Assembly (NCBI RefSeq): GCF_004217045.1
Contig: NZ_SGXM01000003.1
Coordinates: forward strand, 186,001 to 250,000
DNA from: Cupriavidus agavae
GTDB lineage: Bacteria > Pseudomonadota > Gammaproteobacteria > Burkholderiales > Burkholderiaceae
DNA length: 64,000 bases
Reading direction: 5' to 3'
The translations under genes were made by a program, and so were the position numbers. Below the pieces are notes generated by a model. It searched no databases, was not told the DNA's origin, and saw only the letters and a list, made by a program, of their open reading frames with translations. Positions 8,181 to 19,068 of the stretch are shown here, in pieces (position 1 is the stretch's first letter; each line of letters opens with the position of its first letter).

Positions 8181-9410
8181 ATGACAGAATCAGTACAGGA
8201 ATCCGGCGCGGCAGAAGTCGCCGCGCCGGGACAATCGGGTTTCACATACTTCCGCGCGAACAGCCTGGCCGCCGACGCATCGGCCACCGGCACCGATACG
8301 GTGGCAATCGGGCCGCGCGCGGTCTCGGAGAGCACCAACAGCGTGGCGCTCGGCCTCGATGCCCGGGCGATCGGGGAGGGCAACTCGGTGTCCGTGGGCT
8401 ATCGCGCGTCGAGCTTCAATACGTCGACGATCGCCATCGGTGCCGATGCCAAGGCACTGGCGCGGGGCGACGTGGCCATCGGCTATCTCGCCGTCGCGGG
8501 TGAGGCGGACGGCGTGGCGCTGGGCGGCAATGCGTCGAGCCAGGGCGAGCTGTCCACCGTGCTGGGCGCGCACGGCACGGCATTCGGCCTGGGCAGCGTG
8601 GCGCTGGGCGCGCAGAGCGTGGCCGACGACGACTACGTGGTGTCGGTGGGCAACGCGCAACGCCAGCGTCCCATCGTCAACGTGGCGCCGGGCGCGCTGT
8701 CGGCCACCAGCAACGAGGCCGTGACCGGCAGCCAGTTGCACGCCACGCAGCAGGAAGCCGAGAAGCTGGCGGCCGATGTGGCCGCGCTGCAGAGCGATAC
8801 CGCCAGCACCCCCTACTTCCTCGTCGGCTCGAAGGAGGTCAACCCAGGCGCCGACCGGACCATGGTAACGGTTGGCCCCGAAGCGGTGGCCCACCAGTCG
8901 GGCAGCATCGCCATCGGCCATCTGGCCAGTGCTTCCGGTGACATCGACGCCATTGCGATCGGCCGGAACTCGTCGTCGGCGCTGCACTACGCCATTGCGC
9001 TCGGCACGGATACGGTGGTCTTCAACGTGGCCGCCATCGGCATCGGCCTGCAGGCGAAGGCCACCGGCGTGCGCTCCATCGCGCTGGGCGCCTACAGCAA
9101 CGTGACCGGCAAACGCAGCGTAGCCCTCGGCGAGAGCAGCGTCGCCGACCGCGATGACTCCGTCTCGGTCGGCAGTCCCGACCGCCAACGCACGGTCGCC
9201 TACATGGCGGCGGGCATCCTGACGCAGGACAGTACCGATGGCGTCAACGGCAGCCAGCTCTACGCGACCAACCTGGCGGTCACCAATCTGATGCAGCAGT
9301 CCGTGGCGCAGCGGCAGCAGCTCGACACGCTCAAGGCCAGCCTCGCGGACAGCAAGCGGGACCTGGACCTCCTGCGCAGGCGGATCGCCGCGCTCGAAGC
9401 CAACGGCTGA
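8181..9410 (+). CDS. Anchorless YadA-head repeat protein 2 (two head modules)
   Basis: 409 residues; the ATG follows GGGAGCAGCAC. After MTESVQESG comes the shared FTYFRANSLAADASATG, a first head of about eight 14-residue repeats (SVALGLDARAIGEG and similar), a neck (YVVSVGNAQRQRPIVNVAPG, NEAVTGSQLHAT), a short linker helix, then TPYFLVGSKE and a second head of about six repeats, a second neck (DSVSVGSPDRQRTVAYMAAG, DGVNGSQLYAT) and a terminal coiled coil (LDLLRRRIAALEANG). This is the passenger architecture of a trimeric autotransporter, but signal peptide and barrel anchor are absent. Function unknown. Confidence 0.85.
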   Translation: MTESVQESGAAEVAAPGQSGFTYFRANSLAADASATGTDTVAIGPRAVSESTNSVALGLDARAIGEGNSVSVGYRASSFNTSTIAIGADAKALARGDVAIGYLAVAGEADGVALGGNASSQGELSTVLGAHGTAFGLGSVALGAQSVADDDYVVSVGNAQRQRPIVNVAPGALSATSNEAVTGSQLHATQQEAEKLAADVAALQSDTASTPYFLVGSKEVNPGADRTMVTVGPEAVAHQSGSIAIGHLASASGDIDAIAIGRNSSSALHYAIALGTDTVVFNVAAIGIGLQAKATGVRSIALGAYSNVTGKRSVALGESSVADRDDSVSVGSPDRQRTVAYMAAGILTQDSTDGVNGSQLYATNLAVTNLMQQSVAQRQQLDTLKASLADSKRDLDLLRRRIAALEANG

Positions 9411-9419
9411 CGTGTCATC

Positions 9420-9446
9420 GCCCGCGCCGCGCCGCGCTGCGCGGGC
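9420..9446 (+). other. GC hairpin between YadA-head genes 2 and 3
   Basis: Arms GCCCGCGC and GCGCGGGC pair perfectly over 8 bases around an 11-base loop. It has no T run. It lies 12 bases before the ribosome-binding site of the next gene, so it could tune distal expression rather than terminate. Confidence 0.35.
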
Positions 9447-9467
9447 GCATCCTCCATGGAGACTCCC

Positions 9468-10685
9468 ATGACAGAGCATGTAGAGGTTCCCGGCGACGCG
9501 TTCACCGCAGCGCCGCTCCAGGCCGGCATCACCTATTTCCGGGCCAACAGCACCGCGGCCGATGCGTCGGCGACCGGGCCCAACAGCGTGGCCGCCGCCC
9601 CGCGCGCGGTAGCCGACAGCCAGGGCGCGCTGGCGCTGGGCCTCGATGCCCACGCCGCGGCGCCGGACACCATCGCGCTGGGCTACGGCGCGAGTGCCTC
9701 GTCCAGCGGCACCGTGGCAATCGGCGCCAGCGCGCGGGCAGTGGGTGGCAACAGCCTTGCCTTCGGCTACCGGGCCGAATCCATCGATTTCGGCGGCGTG
9801 GCGGCGGGTGCCAGATCCGTGGCGCACGGCAGGGAGTCAGTCGCGCTCGGGGCAGCCGCCGTGGCGTCGGCCGAAGGCAGTGTGGCATTGGGTTCGCAGA
9901 GCCGGGCAGAAGCCGACTATGTGGTCTCGCTTGGCGACGCTGCGCTGCAGCGCGCCATCGTCCACGTCGCCCCCGGCGCGAGGTCGGCGAGCAGCACCGA
10001 GGTGGTCACCGGCAGCCAGCTGCATGCCACGCGGGTGCAGGTGGCCGCGCTCTCGGCCGACGCCGACGCCGTGAAAGCTGCCGCCGCGTCCGCCGCCTAC
10101 TTCCAGGTGGGCTCGGAGGCGGCCAATGCATCGTCCGGGGCGACGATGGTCAGCATGGGGCCTGCTGCCCGGGCAGCCGCCGGAGCGGACATCGCGGTCG
10201 GGGCCGGGGCGGTTGCCAGCGCGTCGCACAACGCGCTGGCGCTGGGGCCGGGCGCGCTGGCTGCGGCGTACTACACCGTGGCAGTGGGCGCCAGGGCGCA
10301 GGCAGGGTTGACGGCCGGCGTGGCGCTCGGCCTCTCGGCGCAGGCCGGCACGACCCGGACCGTGGCACTCGGCGCCCATACCCTGGTCCGGAGCGCGCGC
10401 AGCGTGGCGCTGGGCGAGAGCAGTACGGCTGACCATGCCGATGCGGTCTCGGCAGGCAGCGCGCAACGCCAGCGCATCGTCACGTCGGCGCGCGCCGGCG
10501 TGATCTCGGCCACGAGCACCGAGGCCGTGACCGGCGCCCAACTGCATGCGATCAACCAGCAGCTTCAGTCGCTGGCCGGCACGCTGGCGCAGCGCGTGGA
10601 CACACTGCGCGGCAGCCTGGCCGCCAGCCGGCAACGCCGCGAGGCGCTGTTCAGGCGGCTCGTGGCATTGGAGGCGGCGCGCTGA
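9468..10685 (+). CDS. Anchorless YadA-head repeat protein 3 (two head modules, partly degenerate)
   Basis: 405 residues from the ATG at 9468 (GGAGA 4 bases upstream); the ATG at 9456 in the same frame overlaps that ribosome site. It has the same plan as its upstream neighbour: MTEHVEVPG, ITYFRANSTAADASATG, head 1, neck (YVVSLGDAALQRAIVHVAPG), linker, AAYFQVGSEA, head 2, neck (DAVSAGSAQRQRIVTS) and coiled coil. Several repeat glycines are replaced by Ala (NSVAAAPRA, GVAAGARS, DAVSAG), which suggests relaxed constraint. It starts 58 bases after the previous stop, so the two are probably co-transcribed. Confidence 0.85.
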   Translation: MTEHVEVPGDAFTAAPLQAGITYFRANSTAADASATGPNSVAAAPRAVADSQGALALGLDAHAAAPDTIALGYGASASSSGTVAIGASARAVGGNSLAFGYRAESIDFGGVAAGARSVAHGRESVALGAAAVASAEGSVALGSQSRAEADYVVSLGDAALQRAIVHVAPGARSASSTEVVTGSQLHATRVQVAALSADADAVKAAAASAAYFQVGSEAANASSGATMVSMGPAARAAAGADIAVGAGAVASASHNALALGPGALAAAYYTVAVGARAQAGLTAGVALGLSAQAGTTRTVALGAHTLVRSARSVALGESSTADHADAVSAGSAQRQRIVTSARAGVISATSTEAVTGAQLHAINQQLQSLAGTLAQRVDTLRGSLAASRQRREALFRRLVALEAAR

Positions 10686-10750
10686 GGCAATTCGGCATGA
10701 CGGACCCCGCCCGACAGCCGCCGCTGCGGGCCAACCCATGGAGCAGCAAC

Positions 10751-11974
10751 ATGACAGAGACAGCACAGACGGGCCGCGCGGACGACGAGCAGGCGGCGCT
10801 GGCCCAGACCGGCACCACCTACTTCCGGGCCAACAGCTCGGCAGACGACGCCACCGCCAACGGCCGGGACAGCGTGGCCATCGGGCCGCGTGCGGTCGCG
10901 GATGGGAACAACAGCCTGGCAATCGGCCTCAATGCCACAACGTCCGGCCCGGGCGACGCCCTGTCGGTGGGCATGCTCGCCAGCAGCGGCAATGCGGGCG
11001 CCGTGGCCATCGGCTCCACGGTCAAGGCGTTCGGCAACAACAGCCTCGCCTTCGGCTATCTGGCGGAATCGTCCGGCGTCAACAGTGTGGCGCTGGGCAG
11101 CCGGGCCGCCGGCCTGATCGAGGGCGCCGTGGCGCTGGGCCGGGAGAGCACCGTCACGGGCCAGGGCAGCGTTGCGTTGGGCGCCCACAGCAGCGCCTCC
11201 GCCGACCATGTGGTGTCGGTCGGCAACGATGACCTGCAGCGCGTGATCCGGCACGTTGCCCCCGGAGAGGTCTCCGCCGCCAGCACCGACGCCATCAACG
11301 GCAGCCAGTTGCACGCCACGGACACGCACCTCGCCGAACTGTCCGCCGCCATCGGCAACGTGGTGGACAACACCGCCGACAGCATCTACTTCCGGGTGGG
11401 AAGCAGTACCGCGAATCCGACCGGGCCGGGGCAGAGCGTCAGCGCGGGCCCCGGCGCGCGGGCCTCGGGCGGCGCCAACATCGCCGTGGGCGCCGACGCG
11501 GTGGCCAGCGGCGAGAACAACGCGATTGCGGTGGGTCATGGCGCCCATGCCAGCGGCTACGATGCCGTGGCGCTGGCCGTGAATGCGGTGGCGTCCGGTG
11601 TCGGGTCCGTGGCGATGGGCATCGAGGCCACGGCCACCGCCGCGCGCGCCATGGCGCTGGGGCCGTACAGCTCGGCCACCGGCGCACGCAGCGTGGCGCT
11701 GGGCGAAAGCAGCGTGGCTGACCGCGACGATACGGTGTCGGTCGGCAGCGCCCAGAGCCAACGCGCCATCATCTACATGCGCGCCGGTGCGGTGTCGGCC
11801 ACCAGTACCGACGCCATCAACGGCAGCCAGCTCCACGCCACCAACCGGCAACTCGGCGAACTGGCCCGGCGGCTGAGCAGTCAGGTGGATGCCCTCGAAC
11901 GCGAAATGGACACCGGTGAGCGCCTGCTGGACCGGCTCGAAGCCCGCATCGCGCGGCTGGAAGGCTGTGACTGA
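10751..11974 (+). CDS. Anchorless YadA-head repeat protein 4 (two head modules)
   Basis: 407 residues. The chosen ATG (10751) follows TGGAGCAGCAAC, nearly identical to the leader before 8181; the frame extends to an ATG at 10697 without such a site. Order: MTETAQTG, TTYFRANSSADDATANG, head 1, neck (HVVSVGNDDLQRVIRHVAPG, DAINGSQLHAT), linker, SIYFRVGSST, head 2, neck (DTVSVGSAQSQRAIIYMRAG) and a coiled coil ending ARLEGCD. No signal peptide or membrane anchor. The single Cys is the penultimate residue. Last of the cluster, followed by a strong terminator shared with gatB. Confidence 0.85.
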   Translation: MTETAQTGRADDEQAALAQTGTTYFRANSSADDATANGRDSVAIGPRAVADGNNSLAIGLNATTSGPGDALSVGMLASSGNAGAVAIGSTVKAFGNNSLAFGYLAESSGVNSVALGSRAAGLIEGAVALGRESTVTGQGSVALGAHSSASADHVVSVGNDDLQRVIRHVAPGEVSAASTDAINGSQLHATDTHLAELSAAIGNVVDNTADSIYFRVGSSTANPTGPGQSVSAGPGARASGGANIAVGADAVASGENNAIAVGHGAHASGYDAVALAVNAVASGVGSVAMGIEATATAARAMALGPYSSATGARSVALGESSVADRDDTVSVGSAQSQRAIIYMRAGAVSATSTDAINGSQLHATNRQLGELARRLSSQVDALEREMDTGERLLDRLEARIARLEGCD

Positions 11975-11978
11975 CAAG

Positions 11979-12011
11979 TAAAACGGCCACGCGCGAAGCG
12001 TGGCCGTTTTA
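11979..12011. terminator. Bidirectional rho-independent terminator
   Basis: TAAAACGGCCACGC and GCGTGGCCGTTTTA form a perfect 14-base stem around a 5-base loop, with A and T ends that give a T tract on either strand. It separates the convergent YadA-head cluster (plus) and gatB (minus). Confidence 0.85.
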
Positions 12012-12037
12012 CGATGCCGGGTGACGGAAGACGCCGG

Positions 12038-13492
12038 TCAGCCCAGTTTTTTCTTCAGCAGTTCGTTGACCTGCGCCGGGTTGGCCTTGCCCTTGGTGGC
12101 CTTCATGGCCTGGCCCACCAGCGCGTTGAACGCCTTTTCCTTGCCGGCACGGAACTCCTCGACCGACTTGGCGTTGGCGGCCAGCACGTCGTCGATGATC
12201 TTCTCCAGCTCGCCGGTGTCGGACATCTGCTTCAGGCCCTTGGCGGCGATGATCGCGTCGGCGTCGCCATCGGACTCGCCGGCCCACATTGCCGGGAACA
12301 CATCCTTCTTGGCCGTGTTGTTCGAGACCGTGCCATCGGCGATGCGGGATAGCAGTTTCGCCAATTTGGCCGGGCTCACCGGGGCCGCCTCGATCGAGAT
12401 GCCGTCGCGGTTCAGTTGCGACGCCACATCGCCCATCAGCCAGTTGGCGGCGGGCTTGGCGCTGGCGGCGCCCACCTCTGCGACCACGGCCTCGAAGTAG
12501 GCGGCCTGGGCCTTGGTGGCGGTCAGCGTGCTGGCGTCGTAGGCCGACAGCCCGTATTGCGAGACAAAACGCGCCTGCATCGCCGCCGGCAGTTCGGGCA
12601 GCGCGCCGCGCACGCGCTCGACCCAGGCCGCGTCGATTTCCAGCGGCATCAGGTCCGGGTCGGGGAAGTAACGGTAGTCGTGCGCGTCTTCCTTGGTGCG
12701 CATCGCACGCGTCTCGCCGGTGTCGGGGTCGAACAGCACGGTGGCCTGCACGATCTCGCGGCCGTCCTCGATTTCAGCAATCTGCCATTGCACTTCGTAG
12801 TCGATGGCCTGCTGCAGGAAGCGGAACGAGTTCAGGTTCTTGATCTCGCGGCGCGTGCCGAACTTCTCCTGGCCCACCGGGCGCACGGAGACGTTGGCGT
12901 CGCAGCGGAAGCTGCCTTCCTGCATGTTGCCGTCGCAGATGCCGAGCCAGACCACCAGCGAGTGCAGCGCCCTGGCGTAGGCCACGGCCTCGGCCGAGCT
13001 GCGCATCTCGGGCTCGGTCACGATTTCCAGCAGCGGCGTGCCGGCGCGGTTCAGGTCGATGCCGGTCATGCCGGCGAAGTCCTCGTGCAGCGATTTGCCG
13101 GCGTCTTCCTCAAGATGGGCGCGCGTCAGGTTGACGGTCTTCTCGTAGACGCCCTGCTTGCCTTCCACCTGGATCGTGATCTTGCCGCCTTGCACCACCG
13201 GGATCTCGTACTGGCTGATCTGGTAGCCCTTCGGCAGGTCGGGGTAGAAGTAGTTCTTGCGCGCGAAGATGCTGCGCGGCGCAATCGTGGCGTCGATGGC
13301 CAGGCCGAACTGGATGGCCCGCTCGACCGCGCCCTTGTTCAGCACGGGCAGCACGCCCGGCAGCGCCAGGTCCACGGGCGAGGCCTGCGTGTTGGGCTCG
13401 GCCCCGAACGCGGTGGAGGTGCCGGAGAAAATCTTGGAGGCCGTGGAGAGCTGCGTATGCGTCTCCAGGCCGATCACCACTTCCCATTGCAT
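12038..13492 (-). CDS. gatB: GatB, Asp/Glu-tRNA(Asn/Gln) amidotransferase subunit B
   Basis: 484 residues. With GatC and GatA it converts misacylated Glu-tRNA(Gln) and Asp-tRNA(Asn) to the correct amides; GatB binds the tRNA and performs the kinase step. It starts [13 protein letters not shown], contains the family signature region with [18 protein letters not shown] and the C-terminal YqeY-like tail ([33 protein letters not shown]). It is separated from gatA by two unrelated genes but on the same strand. Confidence 0.97.
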   Translation of the reverse strand: MQWEVVIGLETHTQLSTASKIFSGTSTAFGAEPNTQASPVDLALPGVLPVLNKGAVERAIQFGLAIDATIAPRSIFARKNYFYPDLPKGYQISQYEIPVVQGGKITIQVEGKQGVYEKTVNLTRAHLEEDAGKSLHEDFAGMTGIDLNRAGTPLLEIVTEPEMRSSAEAVAYARALHSLVVWLGICDGNMQEGSFRCDANVSVRPVGQEKFGTRREIKNLNSFRFLQQAIDYEVQWQIAEIEDGREIVQATVLFDPDTGETRAMRTKEDAHDYRYFPDPDLMPLEIDAAWVERVRGALPELPAAMQARFVSQYGLSAYDASTLTATKAQAAYFEAVVAEVGAASAKPAANWLMGDVASQLNRDGISIEAAPVSPAKLAKLLSRIADGTVSNNTAKKDVFPAMWAGESDGDADAIIAAKGLKQMSDTGELEKIIDDVLAANAKSVEEFRAGKEKAFNALVGQAMKATKGKANPAQVNELLKKKLG

Positions 13493-13564
13493 GGCGGTAT
13501 TCCTGTTTGAGTCTTGCTGTATCTAAGTATCTGGTGCCGGGCGTCGTCGCTTCCAACCCCGGTG

Positions 13565-14644
13565 TCAGGGATCGGGGCTCGCGAGCCAGGAGTCGAGCTG
13601 GGCGAGGGCGGCCACGCGGGCCACGGCATCGCCGCCCACGGTCACGCCGGTGCCGTGGCGTGCGGCGATGTCGCGCCGCACGTGAAGTTCGCTGGTGCCG
13701 TCGAAGCCGTGGTACGCACCGGGGTAGATCTCCAGCCGGAAGCGCGCGCCGGGCTGGCGGGACTGCACCGCGTTCTGGAGCATCGCGCAGCGCGTGGCGG
13801 GCGTCCAGTCGTCGGCGCCGCCGATCAGCAGCAGCAGCGGCGTGCGCAGCCGGAAGTCGTGCTGCTGCACCGCGCGCTTGCAGCCGGGGTAGAACGCCAC
13901 GGCACGATCCACCGTGGGCGTGCCGGACGGCCACGGGCGGCTGGCGTCGATCGTCGCCAGCACCGCCTGCGCGCCGTTGGACCAGCCCAGCAGCACGATG
14001 CGGCGCGTGTCGATGATCGGTTGCCTTGCCACCCAGCGCAGCGCCGCCAACGCGTCGGCGCGGCGCGTGCGGTCATCGATCGCGCGGGCGTCGAGCGCCT
14101 CGGTGCAGATGCCCTGCGCCTTGCCGCGCGGGCTGAAGCTGTCGGGCATCAGCACCGCATACCCGCGCTCGGTGAGCCAGTGGGCGTACTCGCGGTAGCG
14201 GCTCTGCAGCGCGGCGGCCGGGTCGATCACTTCCTCGATGGTGCCGGCGCGCTTCGCCGCCACGCGCATGTCCACCAGCCCGCCGCAGCCGTGCAGCGCC
14301 ACCACCACGGGCAGCGGCTGGCTGCGCGCCAGCGAACCCTCGCGCGGCGTGAACCAGTAGGCGGTCAGCGCCGGCATGCCCGGTTCGGCGGGCAGGCGTA
14401 CCAGCGTCACGGCGGGCTCGGCCGATGCCGATACCGATGCCGATACCGAGGCGGCGCCGTCGACGGGCGCTGTCAGCGGCGTCGGCGGCGTGACCGGTGC
14501 CATCGACACGGCCGGCTGGGCCGGTGCGGTCGGCGTCAGCGCCACGCCGATGGCCAGCACGGCCAGCGCGCCGCGCAGCCAGCGTCCCGCCGGGGACGGA
14601 ATCGTCGGCGGGGTGGCGGGCGAGGGCGGAAGCTGGCGCGGCAT
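13565..14644 (-). CDS. Dienelactone-hydrolase-like alpha/beta hydrolase
   Basis: 359 residues. An N-terminal hydrophobic stretch (WLRGALAVLAIGVALTP) is preceded by positive charge and followed by a low-complexity Pro/Ala/Ser segment, so it is likely exported or membrane-tethered. The catalytic domain shows the oxyanion region VVALHGCGG, nucleophile elbow GWSNGA, acid candidate in GGADDWTP and the histidine in GAYHGFDG. Substrate is unknown. It lies 28 bases after the upstream lipoprotein gene and 72 before gatB, inside the gat gene order. Confidence 0.82.
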   Translation of the reverse strand: MPRQLPPSPATPPTIPSPAGRWLRGALAVLAIGVALTPTAPAQPAVSMAPVTPPTPLTAPVDGAASVSASVSASAEPAVTLVRLPAEPGMPALTAYWFTPREGSLARSQPLPVVVALHGCGGLVDMRVAAKRAGTIEEVIDPAAALQSRYREYAHWLTERGYAVLMPDSFSPRGKAQGICTEALDARAIDDRTRRADALAALRWVARQPIIDTRRIVLLGWSNGAQAVLATIDASRPWPSGTPTVDRAVAFYPGCKRAVQQHDFRLRTPLLLLIGGADDWTPATRCAMLQNAVQSRQPGARFRLEIYPGAYHGFDGTSELHVRRDIAARHGTGVTVGGDAVARVAALAQLDSWLASPDP

Positions 14645-14671
14645 GGTGGCGATGGATGGCGGCGAGGGCGG

Positions 14672-15118
14672 TCAGCGCGTGGACGCGCAGGCGCCGGTGC
14701 CCGGCTCGAACATCACGGGCCAGGCTTCCTCGTAGATGCCCGGCGTGCAGCGCGCCTGGCAGCCGGCGTGGGCCAGCGTGATACGCCGGGGGTCCTGCCA
14801 GACCATCAGCTTGCACGCGCTGCCGTCATTGGCGCGCAGTTCGATGTGCGGCGTCTTGCGGACCTGGCGGAACTCGGCCAGGTTGAAGCTGCACGAGCCG
14901 CGCTTGCCGACCCACAGCTTCCACTGCAGCTGCTGCACGGTGTTGTCCACCACGCGCAGCTGCGCGTCTTCCCGGAAGCCGTCGTCCTCGGTGCGGCGGC
15001 AGTCGCCCACGAGGTCGATATCGCGTGCCGCGATGGGCGTGGAGCGGCCCATGAACGGAATCTGGCAGCCGGCCAGCGTGACCGTCAGCAGCAGCGCGGC
15101 CACGAGCCGGGCCGACAT
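14672..15118 (-). CDS. Small putative lipoprotein between gatA and gatB
   Basis: 148 residues from the ATG at 15118, which places a lipobox LAGC at residues 15-18 behind a short hydrophobic signal (MSARLVAALLLTVTLAGC). An in-frame ATG at 15163 would add 15 polar residues; neither start has a strong ribosome site. The mature part has several cysteines (GDCRR, GSCSF, SACKL, GCQARC, TGACAS), suggesting disulfides in the periplasm. No known domain recognised. Confidence 0.75.
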   Translation of the reverse strand: MSARLVAALLLTVTLAGCQIPFMGRSTPIAARDIDLVGDCRRTEDDGFREDAQLRVVDNTVQQLQWKLWVGKRGSCSFNLAEFRQVRKTPHIELRANDGSACKLMVWQDPRRITLAHAGCQARCTPGIYEEAWPVMFEPGTGACASTR

Positions 15119-15180
15119 CGTATTTCTACGAAAAACGGCGGAGAGGGTGGAAAGGCGCGTCATGGCTCGGAGGGCGGCGC

Positions 15181-16680
15181 TCAGGCCGGGCGGCGCAGGT
15201 GCCAGTCGGTGGCCTGCTGGAACGCATGGGCCACCTGCAGCAGGCGCGCTTCGTCGAAGTAGTTGCCGATCATCTGCAGGCCCACGGGCATGTTGCCCTC
15301 GCCGAAGCCGGCCGGCACGCTCATGCCGGGCAGGCCGGCCAGGCTGGTGGACAGCGTGAAGATATCGGCCAGGTACATCTGCACCGGGTCGGCGGTCTTC
15401 TCGCCGAGCTTCCACGCCACGCTCGGCGCCACCGGGCCCATGATCACGTCGCACTCGGCGAACGCGCGCTGGAAATCGTCGGCGATGATGCGGCGGATCT
15501 TCTGCGCCTGCAGGTAGTAGGCGTCGTAGTAGCCGTGCGAGAGCACGTACGTGCCCACCATGATGCGGCGCTTGACCTCGGTGCCGAAGCCCTCGGCCCG
15601 GCTCTTCTTGTACATGTCGAGCAGGTCGCGGTACTCGGCGGCGCGGTGGCCGTAGCGCACGCCGTCGAAGCGCGACAGGTTCGACGAAGCCTCGGCCGGC
15701 GCGATGATGTAGTACACCGGGATCGACAGCTCGGTCTTGGGCAGCGAGACGTCCACCAGCGTGGCGCCCAGCTTCTCGTACTCGGCCAGCGCGGCGCGCA
15801 CGGCCTTCTCCACGTCGGCGGAGAGCCCCTTGCCGAAGTACTCGCGCGGCAGGCCGATGCGCAGGCCGGCCAGCGGCTGCGCGGCGCTGGCGCCGGCGCG
15901 CGGCTGGCCCAGCAGGCGCGTGAAGTCCTCGTCCACGCCGCCCTGCTCGGGCGCCAGGCTCGTGGAATCCTTCGGGTCGAAGCCGGCCATCGCGTTGAGC
16001 AGCAGCGCGCAGTCCTCGGCCGTATGGGCCAGCGGGCCGCCCTGGTCCAGCGACGACGCAAACGCGATCATGCCGAAGCGCGACACGCGGCCGTAGGTCG
16101 GCTTGATGCCGGTGATGCCCGAGAACGAGGCCGGCTGGCGGATCGAGCCGCCGGTATCGGTGCCGGTGGCGGCCGGCGCCAGGCCGGCGGCCACGGCGGC
16201 AGCCGAGCCGCCCGACGAGCCGCCCGGCACGCGGTTGTTGTCCCACGGGTTGCGCACCACGCCCTGGTACGAGTTCTCGTTGGACGAACCCATCGCAAAC
16301 TCGTCCATGTTGGTCTTGCCCAGCGTCACCATGCCGGCGGCGCCCAGGCGCGCCACCACGGTGGCGTCGAACGGGCTCTCGTAGCCGGCCAGCATCTTCG
16401 AGCCGGCGGTGGACTTCCAGCCGCGCGTCACGAAGACGTCCTTGTGGGCAACCGGCACGCCGGTCAGCGGGGCGGCCTGGCCGTTGGCGCGGCGCTCGTC
16501 GGCGGCGCGGGCCTGGGCCAGCGTCAGGTCCGGATTGACGTCGACGAAGGCGTTGAGGTGTCTGGCGGCGTCGATGCGGGCCAGGTAGTCGCGCGCGAGT
16601 TCCTCGGCGGAGACGGTACGCGCGGCCAGCGCGTCGGCGATCTGGCGCAGGGAAGTCACGGAATCAGCGGAAAAGGTCAT
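15181..16680 (-). CDS. gatA: GatA, Asp/Glu-tRNA amidotransferase subunit A (amidase)
   Basis: 499 residues, amidase-signature family; it releases ammonia from glutamine for transamidation. Catalytic triad elements are visible: VAHKDVF (Lys), the Gly/Ser-rich [17 protein letters not shown], and [14 protein letters not shown] with the Ser nucleophile. It ends with the family C-terminus ([19 protein letters not shown]). It follows gatC after a 65-base gap. Confidence 0.97.
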   Translation of the reverse strand: MTFSADSVTSLRQIADALAARTVSAEELARDYLARIDAARHLNAFVDVNPDLTLAQARAADERRANGQAAPLTGVPVAHKDVFVTRGWKSTAGSKMLAGYESPFDATVVARLGAAGMVTLGKTNMDEFAMGSSNENSYQGVVRNPWDNNRVPGGSSGGSAAAVAAGLAPAATGTDTGGSIRQPASFSGITGIKPTYGRVSRFGMIAFASSLDQGGPLAHTAEDCALLLNAMAGFDPKDSTSLAPEQGGVDEDFTRLLGQPRAGASAAQPLAGLRIGLPREYFGKGLSADVEKAVRAALAEYEKLGATLVDVSLPKTELSIPVYYIIAPAEASSNLSRFDGVRYGHRAAEYRDLLDMYKKSRAEGFGTEVKRRIMVGTYVLSHGYYDAYYLQAQKIRRIIADDFQRAFAECDVIMGPVAPSVAWKLGEKTADPVQMYLADIFTLSTSLAGLPGMSVPAGFGEGNMPVGLQMIGNYFDEARLLQVAHAFQQATDWHLRRPA

Positions 16681-16745
16681 GTCGGGTCAGATGGCGTCTG
16701 GATGGGGGACGGACGGGCGCGGGGCGCGGGGCGCCGGCGCGTGCG

Positions 16746-17045
16746 TCACTCGATGACCTTCGGCACGAGGTAGAGGCCGTTCTCGGTGGCCGGGGCCGGG
16801 CGCTGGTAGTCGGCGCGGCGGTCGGCCTCGGTCACGGCGTCGTCGCGCAGGCGCTGGGCGATGTCGCGCACGGCCGAGAGCGGGTGGGCCAGCGGCTCGA
16901 TGCCGGTGGTGTCCACGGCCTGCATCTGTTCGACGAGGGAGAAGAAATTGTTCAGCTGGACAAGCGTCTGGGCGGCCTCGTCATCGGTGGTTTCGATGCG
17001 GGCCAGGTGCGCGATGCGCTTGACGTCGGAAAGTTCGAGAGCCAT
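16746..17045 (-). CDS. gatC: GatC, Asp/Glu-tRNA amidotransferase subunit C
   Basis: 99 residues, the small stabilising subunit of GatCAB. It has typical motifs [10 protein letters not shown] near the N-terminus, [22 protein letters not shown] and LRDDAVTE, and ends [11 protein letters not shown]. First gene of the gat transcription unit. Confidence 0.96.
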   Translation of the reverse strand: MALELSDVKRIAHLARIETTDDEAAQTLVQLNNFFSLVEQMQAVDTTGIEPLAHPLSAVRDIAQRLRDDAVTEADRRADYQRPAPATENGLYLVPKVIE

Positions 17046-18925
<1,880 letters not shown>

Positions 18926-19068
18926 CACGAGGCCGGGGGCGCCACGTGGTGCTTAGCGTCGCCGCCCCTCTCCACTCCCTGATGTCTTCCCCCGCCAGCC
19001 CGTTCCGGCGTGCCCTTTCCGGGCCGCTGGGACGCGCTGGCGGAATGGTTTCGCCCGCGCCCCGGTAA

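Noticed and set aside
8190..9827. 545-residue open frame on minus through the YadA-head genes
   Set aside because: Mirror image of the repeat genes; His/Arg-rich shadow.
6036..11974. Phage tail-fibre or prophage explanation for the repeat proteins
   Set aside because: No phage structural, integrase or lysis genes nearby, and the necks match YadA rather than phage fibres.
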